Positions 16,452 through 25,649 are shown, counted from the first letter of the stretch. The stretch is DNA of 63,235 nucleotides from Roseofilum capinflatum BLCC-M114 (GCF_030068505.1 NZ_JAQOSO010000102.1:1-63235); one strand, 5' to 3'. Translations and numbers: made by a program. The notes: generated by a model not told the origin, from the letters alone.

Positions 16452-17147
16452 ATGAGACCGATGATGTACTCAAACCCCTATTTAACGCTCAATGCTCTGC
16501 ATGTTTCAGAGGCAGAAGGATTGCTTTATATGCGAGAAGAGGAGAAATTGGCACACGAGATTTATCGAACCCTCTATACCCATTGGCAACTTCCTATTTT
16601 TGACAATATCGCCCAAAGCGAGACTCGCCATATGGCTGCGGTGCTGAGACTGCTCAACCGTTACGGACTCCAAGATCCGATCGCCAATAACCATCCAGGA
16701 GTCTTTACCAATCCAGATTTGCAACACCTATATGACTCCCTACTCAAAACCGGTCATAACTCCTTAGCTGATGCTCTTAAAGTTGGGGCAAAAATTGAAG
16801 AACTCGATATTGTCGATCTAGAAGAGAAGATCGAACAAACCCAAAACCCCGATATTCAACGAGTGTATCGTAATTTAGTGCGAGGCTCTCGCAATCATTT
16901 ACGCTCGTTTGTCTCCGTTTTAAGTCGTCAAACTGGCGAAACGTACCAACCCCAACATTTACTCCTAGACCAATACAACGCTATTATCCATTCTGCTCAC
17001 GAACGAGGAGGACAAGGAAGACATCAGAGAAATCAGGGCCGGAAAGGGCATCGCGGCGGTTATGGGTGGGGTAGGAGAAGGAGATGTGGAAATGCGGGGA
17101 GACACGGATACAGTTACAGCGCTTTCCCCCCATCCCCGATTAACTAG
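16452..17147 (+). CDS. DUF2202 ferritin-like protein with Gly/Arg-rich tail
   Basis: Residues 12-165 form the DUF2202 four-helix ferritin-like fold. EAEGLLYMREEEKLAHEIY, FDNIAQSETRHMAAV and the later SRNHLRSFV supply the Glu/His residues expected for a di-metal site. DUF2202 proteins are poorly characterised; iron or oxidative-stress roles are only assumed. The last 45 residues (HERGGQGRHQRNQGRKGHRGG and on) are a low-complexity Gly/Arg/His tail that could bind nucleic acid or metal. The gene starts 27 bp after the ATPase gene. Its 3' end overlaps the convergent gene by 8 bp. Confidence 0.85.
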   Translation: MRPMMYSNPYLTLNALHVSEAEGLLYMREEEKLAHEIYRTLYTHWQLPIFDNIAQSETRHMAAVLRLLNRYGLQDPIANNHPGVFTNPDLQHLYDSLLKTGHNSLADALKVGAKIEELDIVDLEEKIEQTQNPDIQRVYRNLVRGSRNHLRSFVSVLSRQTGETYQPQHLLLDQYNAIIHSAHERGGQGRHQRNQGRKGHRGGYGWGRRRRCGNAGRHGYSYSAFPPSPIN

Positions 17148-17838
17148 GCGGAGAATCATGGGCAAAGGATTGCAGTTTCAAATAAAACTCAGAAGTGGGT
17201 AAAGGGGGCGAAAATTGATCGATGGGAGGTTGATCGATGGAAAGCCGCTCGGATGGCTCATTCTCTTGCTCTGATTCGACCTCAACGGCGATCGCCAGAT
17301 CGTCACTCTCTGAAGATTCAGGATCGAGGCTTTTTTCTTCCTCGTCTGATTGTTCCTCGTTTTCTTCTGTCTTTACATCCGTGAGTGTGGGGGGTTGCTC
17401 TTCATCCACCGAGCAATCCTCATCCTCCTCAACCGGTGGGGGGACTTCAGGAGTCGGAAAGCGCATTTCCGGAGTGAGATTCAGATAATCTAAAGGCAGT
17501 AACTCTTCGGGTAATTTACTACAGACAATTTGCTCGAACTCATGATTAAAATGACAGATCGGTTGTCCCCGTCTAGCCCAAAGATTCAAAATCTGTTCAA
17601 TAGAAATAATCTTATATCGCCCCTGATATAAGGCTTCTACGATCGCCAAACGCAACCAATCCCCCTTAAACTGCTCTAACCATCGCTGTATACACTCGTC
17701 TACCTGATAGCCGTATAAATCAAAACTATAATAAATCAGCAATGCCGGAACATAGCAGAGCGATCGCATTTCGGAGACACTTCGACCAACCGATACGCTC
17801 TCCAGAAAAGTAATCCATGGGTTTGCCGATCCGGTCAT
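17140..17838 (-). CDS. Acidic protein of unknown function
   Basis: From ATG 17838 the protein is 232 residues. Residues 1-125 look folded (YVPALLIYYSFDLYGYQVDE, WLEQFKGDWLRLAIVEALYQG, ISIEQILNLWARRG), with a DNA-associated or adaptor-like helical pattern but no clear family. Residues 130-215 are very rich in Glu, Asp, Ser and Pro and probably disordered. An ATG at 17910 is in frame but would translate a 7-bp repeat array as its N-terminus (repeated Pro-Ile/Leu-Phe-Ser), so I reject it. No ribosome site is seen, because the heptamer array lies immediately upstream. Confidence 0.65.
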   Translation of the reverse strand: MTGSANPWITFLESVSVGRSVSEMRSLCYVPALLIYYSFDLYGYQVDECIQRWLEQFKGDWLRLAIVEALYQGRYKIISIEQILNLWARRGQPICHFNHEFEQIVCSKLPEELLPLDYLNLTPEMRFPTPEVPPPVEEDEDCSVDEEQPPTLTDVKTEENEEQSDEEEKSLDPESSESDDLAIAVEVESEQENEPSERLSIDQPPIDQFSPPLPTSEFYLKLQSFAHDSPPS

Positions 17839-17849
17839 GGGGGAGTAAT

Positions 17850-17886
17850 GGGGAATAGGGAATAGGGAATAGGGAATAGGGAATAT
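17850..17886. repeat. Heptamer array next to a start codon
   Basis: Five 7-bp units (gggaata) sit 12 bp upstream of the ATG at 17838 (minus strand). They occupy the position of the leader and ribosome-binding region. Confidence 0.85.
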
Positions 17887-17893
17887 ACCTAGT

Positions 17894-18048
17894 CTAAATG
17901 AGTTGTGCAACAGGAAATGCCCTCTCCCTAATCCCTCTTCCCGTGGGAGAGGGACTTCTGCTCCCCTTCTCCTGCGGGAGAAGGCTTGCCCTGAGCGTAG
18001 CCGAAGGGGGCTGGGGGATGAGGGGCAGCTATGACATAACTCATTTAG
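17894..18048. mobile_element. MITE-like element A
   Basis: Terminal inverted repeats CTAAATGAGTTGTG (17894-17907) and CATAACTCATTTAG (18035-18048) match at 13 of 14 positions. The core contains CTCTCCC/GGGAGAGGG-type and CTTCTCC/GGAGAAGG-type stems and shares its order of motifs with element B at 35.3-35.5 kb. An 18-bp motif, CCTGAGCGTAGCCGAAGG, is at 17990-18007. There is no coding capacity, so any movement would need a transposase supplied from elsewhere. Confidence 0.65.
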
Positions 18049-18072
18049 GTTTGCTATAGGTTCTAATTAAAA

Positions 18073-20628
18073 TTAAAAAGATGGAATCACGGTGGGAGTT
18101 GCTTGGCGAATATTCGGACTTGAAAAAGACTGACTCACCCCGCTCCAATTAAAATCACCTAAGCGAAATCCGAGAGCGGCTAACCCCAATTCTGGATTAT
18201 AGCGAAAGGTCACGCCATAGGTGCGACGACTATATTCAACCATATAATCGGTACTAATGGTCTGCCCAGTATCTAGATTAAACCCAGCACGGGCCGCAAC
18301 GCGAATGGGGCCATACAGTTGTTGATTGAGTTCTAGCTGCAAAACCCGCACATCAGCCACGCGGTCAAACCGAAAGGGAGATTCTCCGGTGGGGATAAAC
18401 TGGGCATAGAGCAAACTGAACCCAGTGTAGTCAAGCCAGGAGCGAGAGAAATGGCCAAATTGTCCTTGAAGGCCTAGTAATCCTTGCACATAGGACTGAT
18501 TGTCGCCATTACTGTAAAATCCGGCGGTTCCCGTTAATCCGGCTAAAAATTGTACATAAGGAACGACCGGTTTAGGGGTATATTTGAGTCCCTCTGTGGG
18601 AGTTGCGGGTAAGGGTTCGCCCTTCCACAGAGAAAAGGGACGACGAATGGTGGCGCTCATCTGGGTACGATTTAAGGAAGCTCGGTCATTACTCAAATCT
18701 GACGGATCTAATAGTTCTATACGATCGGTTGGGGCGTAGATATTTTGGAAACTGGCTTGATAATTGACGACAATTCCCGTATCGCTAATGGTTTGAATGG
18801 GTGAAGCAAAGACAACCCCTAGACTGCGATCGACGGTTTGAAAGCCGAGGGAACCATTATAAAATCGATTGCGATAGGTATATTCGGCGCTTAAGGTATG
18901 ATTGGCAATTAGGTGTTGCAATTGTACGTTAGCCCTGGCCGTATCTCCGGTATTATTGAGTCCGGCTAAACTGACATTGGCTTGGAAATTGGTCTGAGCG
19001 GCTAATTTGGCATCAAAAGAGGCTCGTAAACCGATCCAACTCCAAAAGGAATCTGTTTCTAACTCTTCCTCGGATACACTCTCTGCATCTCGGTTATCAC
19101 TGGAGAATCCTAGAGCGCGTTGCACTAAGAATTGGGGGGCTAATCGGAGGGCAAAACGGCGAGTTTCAATGATTTCAAAACTGCGTTCAATGAAGAGGCC
19201 TCCACGATCGCGGTCATCATAGCCGATATTGGCGATCGCCGGATCGCGCTCTTCTCGACTAATAATCAGGCGATCGCGCAACAGGGGAACCCCTACACGC
19301 TGATCGAACACCAACCGGGGACGAGTGGCTAACACCTCATCTTCTAGGGGAGAAATTCGGGTTAACTGGGCGCGATCGGCTCGTACCTCTAACTCTGGCG
19401 GAGAAAAGGGATCGTTGGTAAATCGAATCTCCGTCGCTTGCCAACCTTCGGGGGTAAAATCTAACCGTTGCGCCTCAAACCTGACCCGTCGTACCTGTCC
19501 CCCTTGTTGCACGCTGGTGGTCGCATTACTCCCGCCGCCCCCCACATTAATGATCACGCCTCCTTCATTGGTCACATCTGTGGGTGGTTGGTCTAAAATA
19601 ATGCGCTCTCCCGGAGGAGAAAGTTGGGAATCGGCGCTCTCATCTGTAAAGTCAAAATCCGTCCCAGCCGTGGGAATATAGACCACGCCTCTGGCATTTT
19701 CAACTGTTCCCGTTCCTTGGACAAAGTTATAGAGAAAGCGAGAGCCTAATAAAATTTGTTCGCCACTGACTAAAGACACATTGCCCACTGCCAGGGCCAA
19801 GCGGTTAATGAGGTTAACCTGTAATTTATCCGATCGCAAAATGGCATCATCAAAGAGCATTTCCACATTGCCTTCAGCCGTGAAAATTTGCCGCTCATCA
19901 TCAAATTCTTGGCGATCGGCCGTTAATTCAATCACCGCTTCTTGTCCCGGAGGAGCAATGGGAATTTCCACCTCTTCCGGTTCGGCGGATTCAATCGGGA
20001 TCGGAGTTTCGCGATCGGATGCTGGCTCATCCCCATTCAGGGGTACGAGGTCTGAAGAGGGCAAAGGATCTGATTCAGGGGTTTGGGCGATCGCTTCTCT
20101 GTTTTCTGCTAAAACTTTCTCGATCGCATCAGAAGCTGGCGTAGTTTGCCATGGGGAGAGTGGATCGGCAAGCGCTGGTAATTCCGGCTCAGTCCTGGGT
20201 TCCCAATTCGGATCGCCAACCCGATCAACATCCAGAACCGGCACAACCTGCACCTGCGAACTCACCGATAACTCGCCCCCTAACGCTGAAGCCTGGGTAC
20301 TGGCGACGAGGCGTTCATCGTCTGGAGACGAGAGTTCTGGGGGAGAAATAGGTGATAGGGTCTCTCCACCTACCCAACTCAAGGCTTCGGGTTCAACCGC
20401 AGTTTCTTCCGGAGGGGAGACGGGTTCAGGAGTGTCTAAGCTTTCTACGGTCTCCAAAGTCCAGAAGGGTTCGCTGCGATCGTCCCCCTTTTCAAGCAGG
20501 GATTCTACCCTAGTCACGGGTGCAGGAGCCACCCAATCGATCCCCTCAGTTGGCTCGGCAACCCTAAGACTCTGATGGGGAATAGTATGAACAACTGGCG
20601 GCAATTGAGGGGGGACAGGATAGGGCAT
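18073..20628 (-). CDS. DUF3769 outer-membrane protein with OstA/LptA-like domain
   Basis: The 851-residue protein has a Pro/Glu/Ser-rich, probably disordered N-terminal third (about 1-225). An OstA/LptA-like beta domain follows (about 230-320: IELTADRQEFDDERQIFTAEG, then GNVSLVSGEQILLGSRFLYN). The remainder is a long C-terminal region of alternating beta strands (to 851) that fits a beta-barrel, as in DUF3769 proteins of cyanobacteria. A role in lipopolysaccharide or outer-membrane assembly, like LptD, is inferred from the domain layout. Curiously, no signal peptide is visible after the only usable ATG: an in-frame TGA lies 12 bases before it. It is followed at 18.0 kb by MITE-like element A. 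Confidence 0.8.
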   Translation of the reverse strand: MPYPVPPQLPPVVHTIPHQSLRVAEPTEGIDWVAPAPVTRVESLLEKGDDRSEPFWTLETVESLDTPEPVSPPEETAVEPEALSWVGGETLSPISPPELSSPDDERLVASTQASALGGELSVSSQVQVVPVLDVDRVGDPNWEPRTEPELPALADPLSPWQTTPASDAIEKVLAENREAIAQTPESDPLPSSDLVPLNGDEPASDRETPIPIESAEPEEVEIPIAPPGQEAVIELTADRQEFDDERQIFTAEGNVEMLFDDAILRSDKLQVNLINRLALAVGNVSLVSGEQILLGSRFLYNFVQGTGTVENARGVVYIPTAGTDFDFTDESADSQLSPPGERIILDQPPTDVTNEGGVIINVGGGGSNATTSVQQGGQVRRVRFEAQRLDFTPEGWQATEIRFTNDPFSPPELEVRADRAQLTRISPLEDEVLATRPRLVFDQRVGVPLLRDRLIISREERDPAIANIGYDDRDRGGLFIERSFEIIETRRFALRLAPQFLVQRALGFSSDNRDAESVSEEELETDSFWSWIGLRASFDAKLAAQTNFQANVSLAGLNNTGDTARANVQLQHLIANHTLSAEYTYRNRFYNGSLGFQTVDRSLGVVFASPIQTISDTGIVVNYQASFQNIYAPTDRIELLDPSDLSNDRASLNRTQMSATIRRPFSLWKGEPLPATPTEGLKYTPKPVVPYVQFLAGLTGTAGFYSNGDNQSYVQGLLGLQGQFGHFSRSWLDYTGFSLLYAQFIPTGESPFRFDRVADVRVLQLELNQQLYGPIRVAARAGFNLDTGQTISTDYMVEYSRRTYGVTFRYNPELGLAALGFRLGDFNWSGVSQSFSSPNIRQATPTVIPSF

Positions 20629-20724
20629 AGATTCGACAATTCACTCCAACACCTTGCCCAGTATAGCGCTACACGCTGGGCTACTGGCGTATCCGTTTTT
20701 TAGGCTGCCTTGGGGCGATCGCCT

Positions 20725-23139
20725 TTAGTCGAGACCATTACCAATTAAAATAAACGGGGCCCAATAGTAGGGATGTTGAAAAGAGGTGGGGTCAACATTC
20801 CCGGCTGCGGGAAGTTGGGCTTCAATTAAACTGATTTGCGCTTGGCGAAGGGCTTGGGCTAGGGTAATCGAAACATCGGTATCCAGCAATTGATAAAATT
20901 CATCCATTAAGACTTGAGTTCCTTGATCGTCTACTTTCCAGAGGGTGGCGATCGCCGCTTTTGCTCCGGCTTTTTGCACCTGATAGCCTAAACCCAGGAT
21001 TTCTTCCCCATTACCGAGAATTTCACCGATCGCCGTCTGACAGGCACTGAGGACTATTAGATCCACATCCGATAGGTTCCAATGTTCAATATCCCGTAGG
21101 GTAATGCGATCGCCATTTCCTAATAAGATAAAGGACTCTTCTGGCTCCCCTTTCACAAAGGCTGCATGGGTGGCTAAATGAATAATCTGATGAGCTTGGA
21201 GTTCCGGTAGGGTGGCATCCCGATTAAAATCCTGATTCCATAAGGTGGTATGTTCGGGGAATCGCTGGATCAGATTTTGCACTTCCTTTTGAGCAAAGGG
21301 TAATCCAGAAAAGTCAAATTGGCGATCGCCCACTTGGACTTGATAATTGCCCTGGGTAAACGCTCCGGCTAAGATTTTCCGCTCTCGATGGGTTTGGGGA
21401 GCAAAGTTTTGTAAGCTCGTGGCCGTAATATGATTAATCTCAAAGTGTTGAATCAACCAATCCTCACCATCATATAAGGCACTTAAGGGCAAATAGCGCA
21501 ACTGTCCATCCGGTGCATACACTAACGCCTCAATTCCCGCTTGATGCAAATCCTGTTCAATCGGTTGCACTAACCATTCATAAAGCTGTTGACCCACTGA
21601 TTTTACGCGGGGTAGGGGATATTTGCGCGTGACTACGGTGCGAAATTCAGCGATTTTCTGTTCGAGTTCTGACTGACTCACCGGTACAGTACGTCTGATC
21701 GGTGGGCGATCGGCAAAAATGACCATAATCTCTAGCCGATCGGCCACAATAAAAGGATAAACCAACGCCGTTTGATGTTGAAACTGTTGTAGCACAGTCT
21801 GTAAACCCTGAATATGCTCATTCCAGCCTTGATTTTCTGAGTTATAATCTGTGATTTTCTGGCTAATATGAGTAATATCTGACTCTTCCAGAAACCGATT
21901 CAAATCTTCATGCAAACGATGATATAATGAGTTCAGTTGATTAATCCTTTCCGTTTGCTCCACCGTGCGATCGGCTTCGGGAATTTCCATTAATACTTCT
22001 AAGTCTTGAATCCACGCTACTCCCTGATCTTGGGCTTTTATAAATTGATTAAAAATATTCTCTTCTACGGGATGAAAACTCAAAGTTTGTAAGTCGAGAT
22101 CGCCTTTCACCGTATGTAAATATTCATCCAATTCTTGCAGTTTCAACAAATCTAGCACTTGATGAGCTTCATGGGGGCGATTGTGTTGAAAAAGAAGATC
22201 GGCTAAATGGCGATATCGATGGGAAACAGTTCCCATAAATGCCTTCTGTTTTTCTACAGAAAAATCATTGACTTGGTAATGAATAGCTTGAAGATCATTA
22301 ATGGATTGTTTATAAAAAATAATCGCTAATTCGATTTGTCGATCTTCTTCCAGTAGATGGCCAATATTATGTAGTGTCGTCCCATAATGTTCCAGTTCTC
22401 CGAGCTGCTGCCACATCAGAAGTGCTTGATAAAAATGGGAAAGAGCCGGTTCAAATTTTCCTTCTTCAGTATAGACCAAACCTAATCCATTCAGACTATT
22501 AGCTTCTCCAATTTGATCGCCAATATCTCGAAAAATACTCAAGGCTTGATGATAGGCTTCTAGGGCTTGAGAGTGTAAATGAAGAGTCGTATATAGACTG
22601 CCCACTTGATTATATAAATGTGCCTGTTTAGCCGGATCATTTAAGGTTTGATTGAGTTCTAATGCTTGTTGAGTGCTAGATAAAGCAACATCGGGTAAAT
22701 CTTGCTTTTCGTACACTAAACTTAAACCGATCGAGGCTTCAATTTCTCTGGCAATGTCTCCTTGTGATTGAGCAATTTCTTGTGCTTCTATGAGTAACTC
22801 TAGGGCAGTGTCATAATCCTCTAAACTGACTTCTACACCCGCTAAACTAATTAATGTATCAGTAATTTTGGCCCGATCGCCAATTTGTTGTCGTAATTGT
22901 AGCGCACTCTGGTAAAATTGCTGTGCAGAAAAAAAGTGACCCTCTAAATAGTACATCCTCCCCTTATCTTCTAAGGCATGAGCTTCGCTGACTGGATCGG
23001 CAATCTCTAATTGAACGAATAACTCTTGCAGCTCGGAAGCGGTAGACTCGATCGCGGTTTGGGCGATCGCCGGTTGGACGGTTTCCAGAGAACCGAGCGT
23101 GGCGATCGTCAAAATTATTCCACCTAATTTTATATTCAT
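20725..23139 (-). CDS. Exported TPR-CHAT protease-like protein
   Basis: The protein is 804 residues from ATG 23139. A signal peptide covers residues 1-26 (ending VQPAIAQ). Eight or so tetratricopeptide repeats span about 50-330, followed by a linker and a CHAT domain (about 500-804). The CHAT caspase-like dyad is visible: His in HLATHAAF and Cys in LSACQTAIGE. CHAT proteins are clan CD peptidases related to caspases and separase; many in filamentous cyanobacteria have no known target. The TPR part should select partners. It lies 41 bp downstream of the adenylyl cyclase on the same strand and is probably co-transcribed. Confidence 0.88.
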   Translation of the reverse strand: MNIKLGGIILTIATLGSLETVQPAIAQTAIESTASELQELFVQLEIADPVSEAHALEDKGRMYYLEGHFFSAQQFYQSALQLRQQIGDRAKITDTLISLAGVEVSLEDYDTALELLIEAQEIAQSQGDIAREIEASIGLSLVYEKQDLPDVALSSTQQALELNQTLNDPAKQAHLYNQVGSLYTTLHLHSQALEAYHQALSIFRDIGDQIGEANSLNGLGLVYTEEGKFEPALSHFYQALLMWQQLGELEHYGTTLHNIGHLLEEDRQIELAIIFYKQSINDLQAIHYQVNDFSVEKQKAFMGTVSHRYRHLADLLFQHNRPHEAHQVLDLLKLQELDEYLHTVKGDLDLQTLSFHPVEENIFNQFIKAQDQGVAWIQDLEVLMEIPEADRTVEQTERINQLNSLYHRLHEDLNRFLEESDITHISQKITDYNSENQGWNEHIQGLQTVLQQFQHQTALVYPFIVADRLEIMVIFADRPPIRRTVPVSQSELEQKIAEFRTVVTRKYPLPRVKSVGQQLYEWLVQPIEQDLHQAGIEALVYAPDGQLRYLPLSALYDGEDWLIQHFEINHITATSLQNFAPQTHRERKILAGAFTQGNYQVQVGDRQFDFSGLPFAQKEVQNLIQRFPEHTTLWNQDFNRDATLPELQAHQIIHLATHAAFVKGEPEESFILLGNGDRITLRDIEHWNLSDVDLIVLSACQTAIGEILGNGEEILGLGYQVQKAGAKAAIATLWKVDDQGTQVLMDEFYQLLDTDVSITLAQALRQAQISLIEAQLPAAGNVDPTSFQHPYYWAPFILIGNGLD

Positions 23140-23180
23140 CAATACTCAAATCTTTGTAAAATAATAATTTTGCTTTTTGC

Positions 23181-25256
23181 CTAGTGCAAAGCACTATACC
23201 CCTTTGTTCCTTGCAACCAATAAGTTTTCATCTTCCCCTTACCTTTCACCGAAATAATCCCCCGTTCTTCAAACTCAAACTGGTCTTGAAGACGCTCATA
23301 AAATTGCTCACTGACTTGAATTTTTCCCGGCATCCCCGAAGACTCCATCCGCGAAGCCACATTCACCGTATCTCCCCATAAATCATAGCTAAACTTACGC
23401 ACGCCAATCACTCCCGCAACCACTGGCCCCGTATGAATACCAATGCGAATTTGTAAACATTCTCCATTGTCTAAACAAAATTGTTGCATACTCTCTTGCA
23501 TTTCTAAGGCCATGGCTGCCATCGCTACTTGATGGTTACTTTGGGGAACCGGTAAGCCTCCGACCACCATATAAGCATCACCAATGGTTTTTATTTTTTC
23601 TAACCCATGTTTTTCGGCTAAATAATCAAAGCTAGAGAACAGTTCATTGAGCCAAGTGACCAAATGGATCGGAGCCATGCGAGAGGATAAAGACGTAAAG
23701 CCAACAATATCGGAAAATAAGATCGTCACCGATTCAAAATGTTCCGCGATCGCCTGGGTTTCCTGTTTTAGTTGTTTGGCGATCGCCTCCGGCAGAATAT
23801 TCAACAACAGAGTCTCCGATTTTTCCTGCTCTCGACGTAAATCCGCCGTTCTCTCTTCCACCCGCAACTCCAATTCCTCATTACTTTTTTCCAGAGCAGT
23901 AAAAGACTCTTGAAGCTGATTAGCCATCTGATTAAACGATTGAGCTAAAATTTTTAACTCCGCGACTCCGGTAACTTCCACATTTTCCGCCAAACTCTCG
24001 TGAGTCCAGCGCGTCAGAGCCGCACTCGCTAACCGACGACTACCGTTGCTTAACTGCATAATCGGATCGGTGATCCATTTGGCTGTCACCCATCCAAAGC
24101 CGGTAGCGACAAATAGAGCCACGAAACAGAGGGCGATCGTTCGTTGCGTATTTTTATGGATTTGTCCCATAAAATCTGACTCTGGCACGATCACCACAAT
24201 TAACCAATCTAAATTTTGTCCTTGGCTAAAGGGAACGACTTGCAAAAAATACCGCTCTCCATCGATCTTTAACTGTAAATTTTCTGCGGTTTCAATCTTT
24301 TCTAAATCAGTAAAACGATCGTACAAATATAGAGCAGTCTTTTGAATGACTGTATTCTCACTTTCAACGGCTGGCAAGCGCTCTACCGTCTCTGGTTTAA
24401 TCACAAAGGGTAATTCTGACCCAGAAGTGGCCACAAAAAAACCAGATCGATCCATAATAAAGGTTTTGCCCGATTCCCCAATTTTAATCGCTTGTAAAAA
24501 CGTGCGGATATGAGATAAAACAAAATCTACTCCCAAAACTCCCCACAATTCTCCAGACTCTTGAAACACCGGTTCAGCAAGGGTGATTTTCAATCGCGGT
24601 TCTTTAAAATCGGTATAAACATCACTCCAGGTTGCCTCCTGAGCATCGACTGCTTTTTTGTACCAAGGACGGACTCTTGGATCGTAAGGATTTCCTTTTT
24701 CTAAAAGTTGAGTGGGATTACCTTGACGATCGGTAGCATAACTATAAAAGTGAAACTGGGTTTCCTCTCCAGCTCTTCCGACTTGCCAAGTTTGATCGTT
24801 TTGAAACCCTAAACCGGTAAATTCTCCTTCGACTGTACCAAAATAAATCGCTGAAACTTCAATGGGAGAAAACAGATCTCTCTGTCGCCAAAAGGTACGA
24901 GTTAAACGGGAATAATCTTGGGTATCTAGTTGTCCTAATTCCAGGCTGTTGGTATTGACTTCAGCAATAATCCGAGGGGCTTCTAAATAATCATCCAAGT
25001 TTTGCTTAATTCTAGCGCTGGCTTCATCTCGAAGTTGTAGCGTCACTTCCCGCACCGCTTGTTGACCATTGCGTAAAGATAACCATCCCGTTAATCCAAC
25101 AGCTCCTACAATTTGCACAATAAAGGGAATGACTAAGAGTAATCTGAGGGGAATATCTTGAGAGAGATTAAGAGACCCAGAAGTACCACGGTTAGATTTT
25201 GTTTGACCATTGAATGAAGGTTGATTTAAGGGTTCATTGTTTTCACTCTCTCTCAT
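23181..25256 (-). CDS. Cache-HAMP adenylyl cyclase (class III)
   Basis: This membrane-bound cyclase makes cAMP. I start it at ATG 25256, which has AAGGA 8 bases upstream; ATG 25292 and TTG 25304 are in frame too. The order is TM1 (about residues 35-60), a Cache domain (about 65-325), TM2 (about 360-380), HAMP, a coiled coil (about 445-490) and the catalytic domain (about 500-685). Metal-binding Asp occur in ILFSDIVGFT and TIGDAYMV, Lys in EKIKTIGD and Asp in YDLWGD give adenine selectivity, and NVASR holds the transition-state Asn/Arg. All catalytic residues are present. Its input half resembles that of the hybrid kinase at 7.2-10.8 kb. Confidence 0.92.
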   Translation of the reverse strand: MRESENNEPLNQPSFNGQTKSNRGTSGSLNLSQDIPLRLLLVIPFIVQIVGAVGLTGWLSLRNGQQAVREVTLQLRDEASARIKQNLDDYLEAPRIIAEVNTNSLELGQLDTQDYSRLTRTFWRQRDLFSPIEVSAIYFGTVEGEFTGLGFQNDQTWQVGRAGEETQFHFYSYATDRQGNPTQLLEKGNPYDPRVRPWYKKAVDAQEATWSDVYTDFKEPRLKITLAEPVFQESGELWGVLGVDFVLSHIRTFLQAIKIGESGKTFIMDRSGFFVATSGSELPFVIKPETVERLPAVESENTVIQKTALYLYDRFTDLEKIETAENLQLKIDGERYFLQVVPFSQGQNLDWLIVVIVPESDFMGQIHKNTQRTIALCFVALFVATGFGWVTAKWITDPIMQLSNGSRRLASAALTRWTHESLAENVEVTGVAELKILAQSFNQMANQLQESFTALEKSNEELELRVEERTADLRREQEKSETLLLNILPEAIAKQLKQETQAIAEHFESVTILFSDIVGFTSLSSRMAPIHLVTWLNELFSSFDYLAEKHGLEKIKTIGDAYMVVGGLPVPQSNHQVAMAAMALEMQESMQQFCLDNGECLQIRIGIHTGPVVAGVIGVRKFSYDLWGDTVNVASRMESSGMPGKIQVSEQFYERLQDQFEFEERGIISVKGKGKMKTYWLQGTKGYSALH

Positions 25257-25444
25257 ATGTTTATCCTTGGGGTTGAGATGGGTCTCTACCATAGATTGTG
25301 ACAAGTGCTAACTATTTTAAGTATGATGAACCCTTAATGTCACTATCTAGCAATTATTTTGAGTTGTTTAGCTCTTATTATAACGCTTTCTATCAGGAGA
25401 GTTTATCTGAGGTAGCGTTCCTCATAAAACAAGCAAGGCGCTGT

Positions 25445-25486
25445 ATATTATCCGTATAAAATAAAACAAACAGTATTTTATGGTAC
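25445..25486 (-). promoter_or_regulatory. Candidate NtcA-activated promoter of the adenylyl cyclase
   Basis: On the minus strand GTA-N8-TAC (25473-25486) is followed, after exactly 22 bp, by TAATAT (25445-25450), which fits TAN3T. This is the textbook layout of a class II NtcA promoter (GTAN8TAC, 22-24 bp, -10). The predicted transcript starts near 25438, giving a leader of about 180 nt. The NtcA site overlaps an 8-bp inverted repeat (25456-25463 and 25474-25481). NtcA is the cyanobacterial nitrogen regulator. The rest of the 393-bp divergent spacer (25257-25649) shows no gene. Confidence 0.5.
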
Positions 25487-25649
25487 AATACACGCCCAAA
25501 TTCATGGGGAATGACTTCTAGCGATCGCCCGACAATGGGGACTGATTACCCAAAACACGACCTGCGACTGTGGTCAACTGATGCTGTTTTGACCTAAGAT
25601 TTAGATATAGTCTTGACATCATGAGCCTAAAAAAGATTCATATCCTCTA

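Noticed and set aside
19781-20575. 264-residue plus-strand frame
   Set aside because: It lies entirely opposite the Glu/Pro/Ser-rich part of the DUF3769 gene; the Ser/Gly-rich translation mirrors that composition.
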